In this document: piece after piece, positions 25,867 through 37,730 of the stretch
Layout: each line of letters begins with the position of its first letter
How positions within the stretch are numbered: position 1 is the first letter of the stretch
Source of the DNA: Apostichopus japonicus
Lineage: Eukaryota > Echinodermata > Holothuroidea > Aspidochirotida > Stichopodidae
Assembly: GCF_037975245.1 (NCBI RefSeq)
Contig: NC_092577.1
Coordinates: 671,001-735,000 of the forward strand
Reading direction: 5' to 3'
Length of the DNA: 64,000 bases
Notes under the pieces: generated by a model
What the model was told of the DNA's origin: nothing
Seen by the model: only the letters and a program-made list of their open reading frames with translations
Database searches by the model: none
Made by a program: the position numbers and the translations under genes

Positions 25867-26985
25867 CATTAAATCACAATGATGTACATTTGTTAATACA
25901 TAGTTATAGCAATGAGGCAGCGGGACCAGAAGTGCGATACTTTTCGAGTCTGGTCCCCAGCAAAGTAAAACGAGAAAATACAATGTTATATAGAGAAAAG
26001 AAAATACCAAGAAAACACAAAGCAAAAGGACACACAAAGGGGTTTAACAGAACTGGGAATGGAAACATTAATACAAAGCTCATAACAAGGCAGAACTATA
26101 CGAAAAAAGAGTCATTGTTTAGATAATGTTTAAGATGTCGTTTATAAGATCAAATTTATTTGCTATTTCTAATGTTTTCACTTAGAGAATTTCAGAGGGC
26201 GACACCAGACCATCTAACCTGAGAATGATAAAGAATGATAGGTGTTTGTAACATATTATAAGAACGAGTGTTGTATGAATGAAATATATATCATTATTAT
26301 CATAAAAAAAGTATGAAAAACATCTGGGAGTAACCCATTATAAAACTTAAAGAGAAAAAAAATCATATTTATATTTATAGAGCTCATTTAGGGTAAGCAA
26401 GTTAAAGTTTTTGAAAAGGGTGCAGAATGTGAGATAAAAGAATAGTTTAAACCTGTTAATTGTACTACTTACATATGCAACATGTTTGCTGATGATAGAA
26501 ACATGTTTTGTTTTCACTTTAGTTTTAAATCAATATACAATCCTAGAAATTTAGCATAATCGGAAGAGTTCATATACACTCCATCACTAACTACTGAGAC
26601 TTTTGATTAGTCACAAAAACTGTTGTTAAACACTATTAATGTTGTTTTACCTATAGTAAGTGACAATCGCTTCGATTTTAGCCGGTCATAAAATTTGAGG
26701 AATTCGTTACTGATATTTTGAAGAGCATTCTCTAAAGTTTGTGTTGGATAAAAAGAGTAGTGGCATCAGCAAACATAATAAAGGAAACTTTATGCAAAGA
26801 CGTGTAAATATCATTTATATACATAATAAAAAGGAGTGGTCCTAAAATGGATCCTTTTGGAAAGCCAATATTGCAAAAAATACGTGAAGAGCTTGCACCA
26901 TTATACGACACAAACTGAAAACGAAGCTTAAACAACTCTGGAACCAGGTTCAAGAAATTGTTTCGTCCGACAACTCAAGAAAAAT
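25867..26985 (-). mobile_element. LINE fragment, unit D
   Basis: RT relic without the (TTA)n insertion found in B and C. In the palm part (26732-26953) the motifs have decayed: GFPKGSILGPLLF and FADATTLF, so the second catalytic aspartate of FADD is lost. Confidence 0.82.
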
Positions 26986-27214
26986 GATAATTTCCATTCT
27001 ATTCACCAAACCTTTTCCAAGAGTGACCTCTCTACATCTGGTCAAAATGGTGCAAAGTAGAGTAACCATGGCAACGGATATGTCATTTCATTTTAATTAG
27101 TTCAAACGTCTTGTGTTGATCATCGCGTTCAAAACTCAAGTAGGAGACTGCAATCTCTTGTCCGGAACAACAGAGGGCGAGAATGAATATTGAATACTTA
27201 TTGAAGAGGCATTG

Positions 27215-27370
27215 AGGAAGAGGGGAACGCAGGGAAGGAGCAAGGAAGGTGTAATGGAGATGTAGGGAAGACGCAGGGAAGGAGCAGGGAAGGAGCAAGG
27301 AAGGAGCAGGGGAGGTGTTATGGAGATGCAGGGAAGGTGCAGGGAAGGTGCAGGGAAGACGTATGAGGTG
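27215..27370. repeat. GCAGGGAAGG-type minisatellite, unit D
   Basis: Homologous to the run at 7575-7800, with different unit variants and length. Confidence 0.75.
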
Positions 27371-28231
27371 GATTCCGGTTGTAGTAGGGAAGGGACTGGG
27401 GTGAGATAGCTATACTGGTCCTTATTAGGGGTCACATATACGTTTTTTTTATATTATTTATAAACTTAACTAATTCCTCCCCCAACCAACCCACTCTTCT
27501 TCCCGGCAAATACTTCACTAACACAAAAGACGATTATCAAGAAAAAGTAATCCTTTTATTTCATTTTGATTGTTTTATATTAATAAACAAATACTATATT
27601 GACATTACATGATACAACATGTGGTTATAAAAGTGATATTTGAATCGAGAATATTCACGTCAGTGAGCATTTACTAAAGAATCTGAATAATAAAATAAAA
27701 TATAGGAGCTTTCTCAGACATTTCACTCACTCACATTGTTAACATTAGATTAGAGATAAAAAAGATCTAATAAATTAATTCACTTCGCTGAAATATATAC
27801 CAACAATACATTTCTATTGGATCACTAACAATGTAAATAAAATAAATAATTGATGAAATAATGATAACATCTTAAATAATGTACACTTTTTTCCTTGCTA
27901 CACTTTCACTATCCTGTTGTAAAATAACGTCACGTGAACAGCCACATTTAATATTTGCAAGGAAGTCATCATCAAGCTTATAGTTATTGTAAACAGCTTT
28001 CGATGAGTATGGTCCCGTGATTAGCCGACAGGCACACTCAGGTCTAGGACTGTTAACTGCAGGCATGCGAAAAACTGTTGTTGCCTAGAAACGAAAGTTA
28101 AATGGTAAAGACACAAATCTTTGACAAAGATGTTAAGCTCTTGACCATCAAATAACCTTCGACCTCAACTGGTTAAGGCATCAAATCGATGAGCAAGGAT
28201 GTATATGTTGTTTGTTTATCAAAGAGAGTCT

Positions 28232-29886
28232 TTATTCTACAGTCTCTTTAATTTCATTCACAGATGGAATAAACTCTCTTAGTTTTCTTGCTATCCTTGT
28301 CGCTGTTTCTTTCTTCTCATTTGTTGTTGATTCGAAGAATATGAACTCGTCTAAAGACAGAAGCTCATTATCTAGAAACAAGGAAAAGAATACAAAAATC
28401 GTCAATTTCAAATAATTATGATAACTAGTTAAAATAAACAACACATCTAAGAACATGACTAAATATAGTGATCATAAATACAAGAAGTTACTAATTACAA
28501 CAGGACAAAGGTCACTTGGGAAGACATTTCAGTCCAGTAATTAAGAAACCAAATGTCAAAACTCATATAAGCAGAATTATTGCGCTTGTGCTTGTGTGTG
28601 TGTTTAGCCTGAAAATGTTCACTATAGTGTAGTTTGAGGTTAAGTTAGATTGACTAAGTTGTGAAGGAAATGAAAATGGTCATTTTGGATTGGCGAGGAT
28701 TTCGCTGGTACTTTAATTAACCACTAATTTAAAAAATGGTCCATTGTTAAAACGTCGACCCTCATCACAGGAAACTTACTATGAGAGACTACATATTATT
28801 CATAATATACACTTGGTACATGTGCCTACAACAAAATGGCTGTTAGTGTACTCTAAAGAGAAACTTCCAGGCGAAATAAGCTCGTCTGGTGAAGTATTTT
28901 TAAATATTTAAGAATCAAAGTGGTTGATACATTTGAGCTCTTTAAACACACCAAAGAAAAACATACACTCACACACACGCACACATATACAAAATGAAAA
29001 TGTAGAAATTGAATATATTATCTTACCATCCAAATCTGCTTGATCTAGAAGCCTTATAAATTCTCTGACACTATTGTTGTTGAATTGCACCATTGTCCAT
29101 TCACACGCATCTATAAAACCATCTTCATTTATATCGAATCTGAGGAAGTCTTCTTCTGGTGTCATTTCTTCGAGATGATCGAACACAGATCTGGAAATAC
29201 GTGGACACAATAAATAAGTTAAATGGAAACAATAAATAAATTGAGGCAATCGGCTTCACTCTTCAAGAGCATCGTTCAGTTCTTAAATTGTAATGTTATT
29301 GTCACAGAACTTGTCAACAGTCTCCAAAACGTCAGTTGATTAAAACAGTAAGTTCCTGCATTAAGTTTACACCCACCATACTCTCTTGAAGGACGTTTCT
29401 AGCTTTGCCTACTTTGCACAAACGAAACGGGACGGAAGCCATTGTTGTTTATGATATTTTTAACGGTTCATAGATATATGCAAATCGAGACTTTATGGTG
29501 TAAAAGGAAATAAAATCGTAGACACCATTTGTCAGGTTAGCTGACATAAAACCAACTTTGCATCCAAACTAGGTGTAATGCTTCATGAAGAGCCATCCAG
29601 TGTCTTAGGGGTAAACAAAGGGTAACAAAGAAACCACCCACACATACTGGAACTATCGGCTGATATAAGCCATAATATTGTAACATGCGGACACATAAAC
29701 AAAGAAAATACGTTACCTTTTAGATTTGCTGTTGTAGTGCGATGCCGGAGGTATATAATTAGCTCCGAGAAATCCTTCACCTTGATTACTCTTCTTATTT
29801 GCAGACTGGTTTTGTGGGCTACACCCTAGCACCACCGAAGTAAGACCCAAAAGAAGTAAAAGAGTCTGTGAGAGGAAAGATTCCAT
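28232..29886 (-). CDS. Secreted paired EF-hand precursor, array copy 4
   Basis: Exons 29886-29717, 29190-29027 and 28371-28232 on the minus strand give 157 residues. The N-terminal peptide is the most changed among copies 1-4: CSPQNQSANKKSNQGEGF against CGPQSQSTDKKSNPSKGF. The KSKR site and both EF loops (DINEDGFIDACE and DLDDNELLSLDE) are intact. Exon 2 begins SVFDH instead of SLFDH. Intron 1 is 526 bp as in copies 1-3 and intron 2 is 655 bp. The last sense codons differ by one base (GTAGAATAA) without a protein change. No disabling change is seen, so it should be functional. Confidence 0.82.
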
Positions 29887-29962
29887 CGTTATTAGGTTTC
29901 TTGTTTGATGAGCAGAGCTGAGAAATAGAGCGGACATTTGATGACAATGATAATTGTGAGAA

Positions 29963-30395
29963 CAGAACAGGAGTTTATAAAGGGTACAATTTCCTTTATT
30001 ATTTCAAACAAGAAGGATTTTAACACATTACATTCGTTTTACGTCATGGCATCTCCGACGTTGCTATACCCTGTTCCTTTTTTTAATATGCGTCATATGA
30101 CTATATTTATCTGATACTGGGAAAATGTCATTCGTAATCAGGAAAAGACACTATTCGATTGTTTGTTTGAACAGGAGTTTGAACAGGAGTTTATAAAAGG
30201 TACAATTTCCTTCATTATATCAAACAAGAAGGATTTTTTCACATAACGCTCGTTTTACGTCACGGCTTCTCCGACGTTGATATATCTTTATTCCTTTTTT
30301 AATATGAGTCATATGACTATATTTATCTGATACTTGGGAAATGCCATTTTAATCTGGAAAAGACACTATTCGATTACTTGTTTGGACATTCATTT
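29963..30395 (-). promoter_or_regulatory. Promoter of copy 4: two tandem repeats
   Basis: Only two of the roughly 210-bp repeats are present, near 29963 and 30181. The proximal minus-strand TATAAA is at 29974-29979. The CRE-like word here reads TTTTACGTCATGG. Confidence 0.7.
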
Positions 30396-31703
30396 AAATT
30401 TTCGCCATCTTCATAACTTCACTTTTAAAAATAGAACTGTCGACCGTCTGATGCGAGATTTTACCATAACTGAAAAATATTATCCTCATCAGATTAATTT
30501 CGATTTATTGTAGGGGAACAATAACAGATCGGTAGCTTAGCGCTTATAGCCCTGTCCCAATTGGTCGACAATGGGTCCCGGTCCGGCCGAAACAGCAATA
30601 AACGTGCCCATGTTACATACATATCAGGGTGTCATCATGTGGGAGGGTTGTCTTAAACGCTGAATGACTTTTCGTCTTGTCAGAGCGACTGTTGACTGAG
30701 GAAAAGTCTTGCTTACGGTTTGTCGTTAATTCATGACGTTTGTCGGCGGGAACATTTTCCATTATCCGTGAAAATGTTAAATCTCTTTCGGTGGGGTGTG
30801 GAGGGGAGGGGGATCAATCGTAATCCCCCTCACCCCATTTCCACGTTTTGTCTCAGAATTTCGATATTATATTTTGACTGGAATAAGGCAGTACTTATTT
30901 CGCAATTTCCAAGGTTTTACTTTTCCTCCAATCCAGAATTCCGCATAATCATCAGTTGGGAACTAATAGTTTCCGTCAAGTGTTTATATTATAGTCTATA
31001 TTTATATTCAAGTTTCACTTTGCGCATCAATTTTCGAGCCGAACTTTCCCACCACGATTTCAAGTGTGACGTCGGGGAAACCCCGCGTTTGTCATACCAT
31101 ACGTGGTTATTATCAGGTTAAGATCAAGTCAGAAGTTGCAAAGTGTCTTTCGTTCCTTGAGGAACTACTTATCTACGTCTTATTCAAGAGTGTGCCACAC
31201 CAATCAAATAAAAACCCCGTCAAACTTCAGAGGAGTAGGAGGTTAGGGTATTTCCTAAAGTTACTGTCGTTGCAGACGACCTCAATAAAATTAAGTAATT
31301 ACTTCTTGTCAACTTTTAGGCTACTGGCATGCTTTTTGTGTTCTTTCGTTACGCGTTATTGAACTTTTTTCACATATTCATCAAGAGCGGATGTCCAACA
31401 CAGATTTTGTGGCACCTATACAAGCCTGGTAGAATTAAAAAAAATTATGTTAGCCAAATAATGTGCTTACCAACCAACTTCTGAACAAGCGAGGACCTGT
31501 TTCCGTTAATTGCTGTGACAATGGAATGAATTGAAAGGTCAATATTCTATATAACTGTAAATCCCGTCAATCTACATGACTTGTGATGGGTCCTTTGTAT
31601 TTAGATGTAACTAAAAATTTTAAGGACATTTTAGAAGGAAACATGAATATACTGTTAAATTAATTTAAAGCAAACCTGTTTTGTAAGGTCCTTCCGAGAC
31701 ATT
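30396..31703. other. Spacer of unit D, upstream of copy 4
   Basis: Contains about 600 bp (30430-31040) shared with unit E (37810-38390) but not with A-C, then sequence common to all units from the word GTGACGTCGGGGAAACCC onward. No gene is seen; open frames at 30720-31362 match parts of the repeated spacer and show no domain. Confidence 0.55.
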
Positions 31704-31707
31704 TTAA

Positions 31708-32264
31708 AGGATTTCTTCAGGTGTCTGACATGTCTATCTTGTATGAAAGAGCTTAAAAGACAACAGAATAGTGAAGAAACTACCATGATAGCATTCCCCG
31801 TTAAGGAGATATCACACTTTGAAGATTCCAAAATTTCTTTGCAAATGACTGGTGTAGAAAGACTAAATGTGAGGGTGTGATGTCACATCCTCACTTTCTT
31901 AACATGTGTCAATATATTTCATTAAAAAATAATTACATTTTTTCACAAATCTAAAAAAAATATAATCAAACATTCTTCAGATGTTAAATCTCAAATACTT
32001 CCCTTGACACATATGAGATCTCCTGACGTATCTTTTGGTTGTAAGTCATAAAATCTTACAAAATATTTGAATCAAATAACAAAGACTTTTTAGGAATGTG
32101 AGGATATGACGTCACAGCTAGTCTGATTTCAGCAGTTTTTACACAATCAGATACAACTTTAAACTTGAATATCTCCTAAACGGAAAAGATATTTGAATAA
32201 TTTCTTCACTATTAGGTTTCTTTCATTGTCCTCTTTCATATAAAATAAACATTTGTGACATCCT
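31708..32264. mobile_element. 557-bp MITE with TTAA target duplication, copy 1
   Basis: Flanked by TTAA at 31704-31707 and 32265-32268. Units A, B and C show the empty site (CATTTTAATAGGAACC). Terminal inverted repeats are imperfect over about 75 bp (AGGATTTC against AGGATGTC, then TATGAAAGAG and AATAGTGAAGAAA in both arms). It has no coding capacity. TTAA suggests piggyBac-type mobilisation, although a TA duplication with a slightly longer terminus would also fit. A second copy lies at 56441-57000. Confidence 0.85.
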
Positions 32265-32546
32265 TTAATAGGAACCAAGGAATAAAGTCGTGTTGAGTAG
32301 TCCTTTCCTATCGCTGTTCGTCTGTTTCTCGACTGATTAGACTACAATTACCCGCTGAATGCACCTTTTCGGGATACCTAATTGTAGATCTTAGGAAAAC
32401 AAATGCAGTATCTTGTTACTTAAGTGGGACAGCGATTCCCTCCTGCCCATTAATTGAGTTTCTATCATATTTTGACGATACTGAATGAGGCTGATTAATG
32501 AAATGTTTAAAAAAAAAAACTTTTTTCAACTTTAAATATGTTTTAG

Positions 32547-33224
32547 CACCCGATACTCATAGCTAGTACAGTAACTACTGTTCATGTTCCACAACCGTCT
32601 ATCAGTTACTACTGCGCTGTGTTCGCAACACGGTAACATGTGTTACAGGTGGCACAGTAATTACTGCAAAGCTGTTACACGTTCCCATGTAAGACAAAGA
32701 ACTGCGCGACTGGACAAGGAGTCTATGAGTATTTGACGTGGTAAACTATTACTATATTAAGGCCTAATTTAGACGTGGACTACTCATAAGGCTAATCTAG
32801 CTTCCCCCTACCCCACCTTAGGTCCCAGTTTGTGTATCTGTTTTGTATATATTTGAGCTTGCACACAATCACCTGTCCGTGAAGAATGTTTAAATCAAAT
32901 GGATTTACTAATACGATTAGAAAAAAGATAGGCTACCATCTTAAGTTCGAATGCAGTACAAAATAACCGCCGCAGTGTGTCGGCTACGTGTTGTGCCAGC
33001 GCCGACCATGCACTCCGTATTGTACGGCTAAGGAGTAGTCTTCGTTACCCAGCCGCCTCGCATTTTCACCTTTCGGACTTGTAGTTCAACGTGTAACAGC
33101 TTTGCAGTAATTTCTGTGCCACCTGTCATACATGTTACCGTGTTGCGAACACAGCGCAGTATTTACCGATGCACAGTTGTGGAACATGAACATTAGTTAC
33201 TGTACTAGCTATGAGTATCGGATG
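32547..33224. mobile_element. 678-bp fold-back element with about 137-bp inverted repeats
   Basis: Ends are CACCCGATACTCATAG on the left and CTATGAGTATCGGATG on the right. The arms (32547-32683 and 33088-33224) match closely over about 137 bp. Flanking GTTTTAG at 32540-32546 and 33225-33231 is a 7-bp, possibly decayed 8-bp, target duplication. Units A-C and E keep the empty site (ATGTTTTAGCAAAAGAGAC). No open frame is convincing, so this is a non-autonomous element. The CA start and 7-8 bp duplication hint at a hAT relative. Confidence 0.88.
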
Positions 33225-33369
33225 GTTTTAGAAAAAGGGACAATGTACCATAACTCATTGTCCCATTTTTAATTAAATCAAGTAGTGGAAGCCCTTCCAA
33301 AAACTTGCAGAAAACAGATTCCATTCGAAGTGTGTAAGTCTACGTGAAGAAATCTTGTTTATTTCTGCC

Positions 33370-33840
33370 ATTAAATCACAATGATGTACATTTGTTAATA
33401 CATAGTTATAGCAATGAGGCAGGGGTCCAGAAGTGCGATACTTTTCGAGTCTGGTCCCCTGCAAAGTAAAACGATAAAATACAATGTTATATAGAGAAAA
33501 GAAAATACCAAGAAAACACAAAGCAAAAGGACACACATAGAGGTTTAAAAGAACTGGGAATGGAAACATTAATACAAAGCTCATAACAAGGCAGAACTAT
33601 AAGAAAGATTCATTGTTTAGATAATGTTTAAGACGTCTTTTATAAGATGAAAGTGATTTGTTATTCCTAATGTTTCACTTAGAGAATTAGAGGGCGACAC
33701 CAGACCATCTAACCTGAGAATGATAAAGAATGATAGGTGTTTGTAACATATTAAAAGAACGAGTGTTGCATGAATGAAGGTGTTTGAAAAGGGTGCAGAA
33801 TGTGAGATATATGAAGCAATACAAATATTTCTAACAGTCA
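33370..33840 (-). mobile_element. LINE fragment, unit E (3' part only)
   Basis: Only the 3' section of the relic seen in A-D remains. The RT palm part is missing and is followed by a different LINE piece. Confidence 0.7.
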
Positions 33841-33939
33841 ATTTCTGGATGTTCTATATAAGCTATAAAGTGTTGACATGTGGGCATTACACCACACGAG
33901 GATGTTGTAGTTGAATGAGGCAGAGCAAGTTCATCACAC

Positions 33940-34425
33940 ATTGTTAACAATGGGATTCCCGATCAAAGACCGTATTATTTTTAAAGTATTGAATTTCACA
34001 TAAAGCTCTTTTGTTAGAACTTCGCCATTCTACTTGTCAGAACTTCTGCAACCATATCACGCAAATCGCAGTTTCACGAGATCACACAATAAATTACTTC
34101 TGTGTGAAGATCGCTCAAATCGATCATGGGGCAAAGAGCTTTTGCTGCTGCTGCCCCTTCTCTGTGGAACAGCTCCTTCCAGAACATGTAAAACACAGTC
34201 CATCTCTTGCTTCTGTTAAACACTCTCTCAAGACTCATCTGATGAAAACTGTTGAATTAATTGTTCACTGTTGCCCATTATACTTGTATTTTTGTCTTGT
34301 ACTATGTTTACTGTTTTTGGTTTGCTGTCGCACTGTTTGTGTCACTGGGCCATGAGCGTCTTTTTGACGCATACCGGCGCAATACATATGTCCTTTATTA
34401 TTATTGTTATTATGCATTTTTAAAA
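33940..34425 (+). mobile_element. 3' end of a second CR1/L2-like LINE
   Basis: Plus-strand frames carry a typical LINE ORF2 C-terminus: HGAKSF, then a frameshift to PSLWNS (seen as codon shifts around 34150-34175), then LPEHVKHSPSLASVKHSLKT. The 3' tail reads GGCGCAATACATATG followed by TCCTTTATTATTATTGTTA, the classic L2/CR1 ending. It replaces part of unit E. Confidence 0.82.
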
Positions 34426-34764
34426 TTTCTGGCGATTTTACACTAACTGTAAAATAGAAAGATAATTAGATCTCTTTATCTCTCTAACCCCACTCCTCCC
34501 TTCCTGGTTATAGCCCTAACATCCAAATGTATCTCACTGGGTTTTTTTAAACTTAACTTTGAATTCCAAGGCTTTTAGTACAAAATTATGTAAGATGGTG
34601 CAAAGTAGACTAACCATGACAATGGATATGTTATTTGTTTTTTCAAACGTCTTGTGTCGATCATCTCGTTCAAAATTCAAGTAGGAGACTGCAATATCTT
34701 ATTCGACACAACAGAGGCGAGAATGAATATTGAATACTAATTGGAAGAGGCATTGAAGAAGAGG

Positions 34765-34890
34765 GGAATACGCAGGGAAGGAGCAGAGAATGTATACTTG
34801 AGATGCAGGGAAGATGCAGGGAAGATGCAGGGAAGATGCAGGGAAGATGCAGGAATGACACAGGGAAGATGCAGGGAAGACGTGGGAGGT
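34765..34890. repeat. GATGCAGGGAA minisatellite, unit E
   Basis: Regular 11-bp copies of GATGCAGGGAA with a few longer variants. It corresponds to the minisatellite position in the other units. Confidence 0.8.
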
Positions 34891-35763
34891 GGATTCCGGT
34901 TGTAGTAGGGAAAGGATTGGAGTGAGATAGCTATCCTGGTCCTTATAAGGGGTCATGTATACGATTTTTTAAATTATTTCTAAACTTTACAAATCTAACT
35001 TTGCTTAACCCCCCTCCCTAACCCAACCAACCCATTCTCCTTACCGATAAATCCTTCTCTAACACAAAAGACGATTTTCAAGAAAAAGAAATACTTCTAT
35101 TTCAGTTTGATTGTTTTATGTTTAAAAACAATACTATATTGACAATACGTGATACAACATGTGGTTATAAAAGTGATATTTGAATCGAGAATATTAACGT
35201 CAATGAACTTTAACTAAAGAACCTGAGTAATAAAATAAAATAAAGGAGCTTTTTACTCACTCACATGGTTACCAATAGAACAAAGATAAAAAAGATCTAA
35301 TAAATGAATTCCATTAGCTGAAATATATACCAACAAAACATTTCTATATTGGATCACTAACAATATAAATGAAATAAATAATTGATGAAATATTGAAAAA
35401 CTCAAATCATGCATACTATTCTTTCTTGCTACAGTTTCACTATTCTCCTGTAAAATAATGTCACGTAAACAGCCGCATTTAGTATTTGACAGGAAGACAT
35501 CATGAAGCTTATAGTTATTTTAAACAGCTTTCGATTAGTATTGTCACGTGATTAGCCGACAGGCACACTCGGGCCTGGTACTGTTAACTGCAGGCATGCC
35601 CAAAACTGTTGTTGCCTAGAAACGAAAGTTAAAAACGTCAGACAAACATCTGTGGCAAAGATGTAAAGCGCTTCACCACCAAAATGACCTTCCATCTCAA
35701 CTGGTTAAGGCATCAAATCGGTGTGCAAGGATGCCGATGTTGGCTATGCATTACTGAGAGTCT

Positions 35764-36785
35764 TTATTCAACAGTCTCTTTAATTTCATTCACAGATGGA
35801 ATAAACTCTCTTAGTTTTCTTGCTATCCTTGTCGCTGTTTCTTTCTTCTCATTTGTTGTTGATTCGAAGAATATGAACTCGTCTAAAGACAAAAGCTCAT
35901 TATCTAGAAAGAAGGAAAAGAATACAAAAATCGTCAATTTCAAATAATTATGATAACTAGTTAAAATAAACGACACATCTAAGAACGTAACTAAATATAG
36001 TGATCATTAATACAAGTAGTTACTAATTACAACAGGACAAATGTCATTTGGGAAGACTAAACATTTCAGTCCAGTAATTAAGAAACCAAAAAAATGTCAA
36101 AATCCAGTCAGCACAATTATTGCGATTGTGTATGTGTGTGTGTGTTTAGCCTGAAAATGTTAACTACAGTGTAGGTTGAGGTTAAGAGTATAATGTTGAC
36201 TAAGTAGTGAAGGAAATGGAAATGGTCATTTGGATTGGCGAGGAATTCGCTGTTACTTTCATTAATCACTAATTTCAAAAATGGTACATTGCTAAGACGT
36301 CGACCCTCATCACAGGAAACCTTCTTTGATGTTTGCATGTTATTCATAATATACACTTGGTATATGTCCCTACAACAAAGTGGCTCTAAGTGTACTCTAA
36401 CGACAACAATTATGGAGAATTATGCTCGTCTTGAAAGGTATTTTTAATATTAAAGAATCAATTTAAGTGGTTGATACATTTGAGCTAACTCTCTGATCCC
36501 TTTACACACACAAACGAAAAAACATACACTCACACACACATATACAAAATAAAAATGTAGTAATTGAAGATATTATCTTACCATCCAAATCTGCTTGATC
36601 TAGAAGCCTTATAAATTCTCTGACACTATTGTTGTTGAATTGCACCATTGTCCATTCACACGCATCTATAAAACCATCTTCATTTATATCGAATCTGAGG
36701 AAGTCTTCTTCTGGTGTCATTCCTTCATGGTGATCGAACAAAGATCTGGAAATAAGTGGACACAGTAAATAAATAATTTATATAC

Positions 36786-36881
<96 letters not shown>

Positions 36882-36883
36882 AT

Positions 36884-36921
<38 letters not shown>

Positions 36922-37435
36922 CAACAATATAACAATATATAGATAGATGGGGGAGAATAAAATAGGGAAATATGGTACGCTGAATGTAAATCTTAACCAG
37001 CATAAGCGTTTTACTTAGCTGTTGGCAATTTTACCAGGCCTACCAAGAATTCCTGAGGTAAAAACAACTTTGCATCCAGACGAGGTCTAATGGGTAATTT
37101 ATCAAGCAATTCATAGATGTGTTTTGGATCTGAAGAGCAATTCAGTGTACTAGTACTAGTAGTAAACAAAGGGTAACAAAGATACCACCCACACATGCTG
37201 GAACTATCGGGTGATATAAGCCACATTGTTATAACATGCGGAAAGAAAACAAAGAAATAAGTTACCTTTTAGATTTGCTCTTGTAGTGCGATGCCTGACG
37301 TACATCATTAGCTCCAAGAAATCCCTTACTAGGATTACTCTTCTTATCTGTAGACTGGCTTTGCGGGCCACACCCTAGTACCACCGAAGTAAGACCTAAG
37401 AGCAGTAAAAGAGTCTGAGAGAGGAACGATTCCAT
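35764..37435 (-). CDS. Secreted paired EF-hand precursor, array copy 5
   Basis: Exons 37435-37266, 36745-36582 and 35903-35764 on the minus strand join to 157 residues with signal peptide, KSKR and two canonical EF loops. The N-terminal peptide differs in a block before the cleavage site: ANDVRQASHYKSKSKR where copies 1-4 have ANYIPPASHYNSKSKR. Exon 2 reads SLFDHHEGM. Intron 1 is 520 bp but much of it is replaced by a (TA)n tract. The core promoter reads TATATAAG instead of TATAAA and only one promoter repeat is present. It is the most diverged array member, yet no frame damage is seen. Confidence 0.8.
36789..36915. repeat. (TA)n microsatellite in intron 1 of copy 5
   Basis: Nearly pure TA with a TTATTATTATTA interruption near 36878. 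It replaces several hundred bases of intron found in copies 1-4. Frames of alternating I and Y are artefacts. Confidence 0.95.
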
Positions 37436-37510
37436 CGTTATCAGGTTCTTGTTTGATGAGCAGAGCTGAGCAATAGAGTGGACGTTTGATGAGAATGATA
37501 ATGGTTGGAA

Positions 37511-37730
37511 CAGAACAGAACAGGAGCTTATATAGGATACAATTTCCTTTATTATTTCAAACAAGAAGGATTTTAACACATTACATTCGTTTTACGTCAT
37601 GGCATCTCCGACGTTGCTATACCCTGTTCCTTTTTGAATATGCGTCATATGACTATATTTATCTGATACTTGGAAATGACATTATAGTAATCAGGAAAAG
37701 ATAATATTCGATTACTTGTTTGAACCTTGG
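37511..37730 (-). promoter_or_regulatory. Promoter of copy 5: single repeat
   Basis: One copy of the promoter segment, with minus-strand TATATAAG at about 37527-37534 and the words TTTTACGTCATGG and GCGTCATATGAC. Confidence 0.66.
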
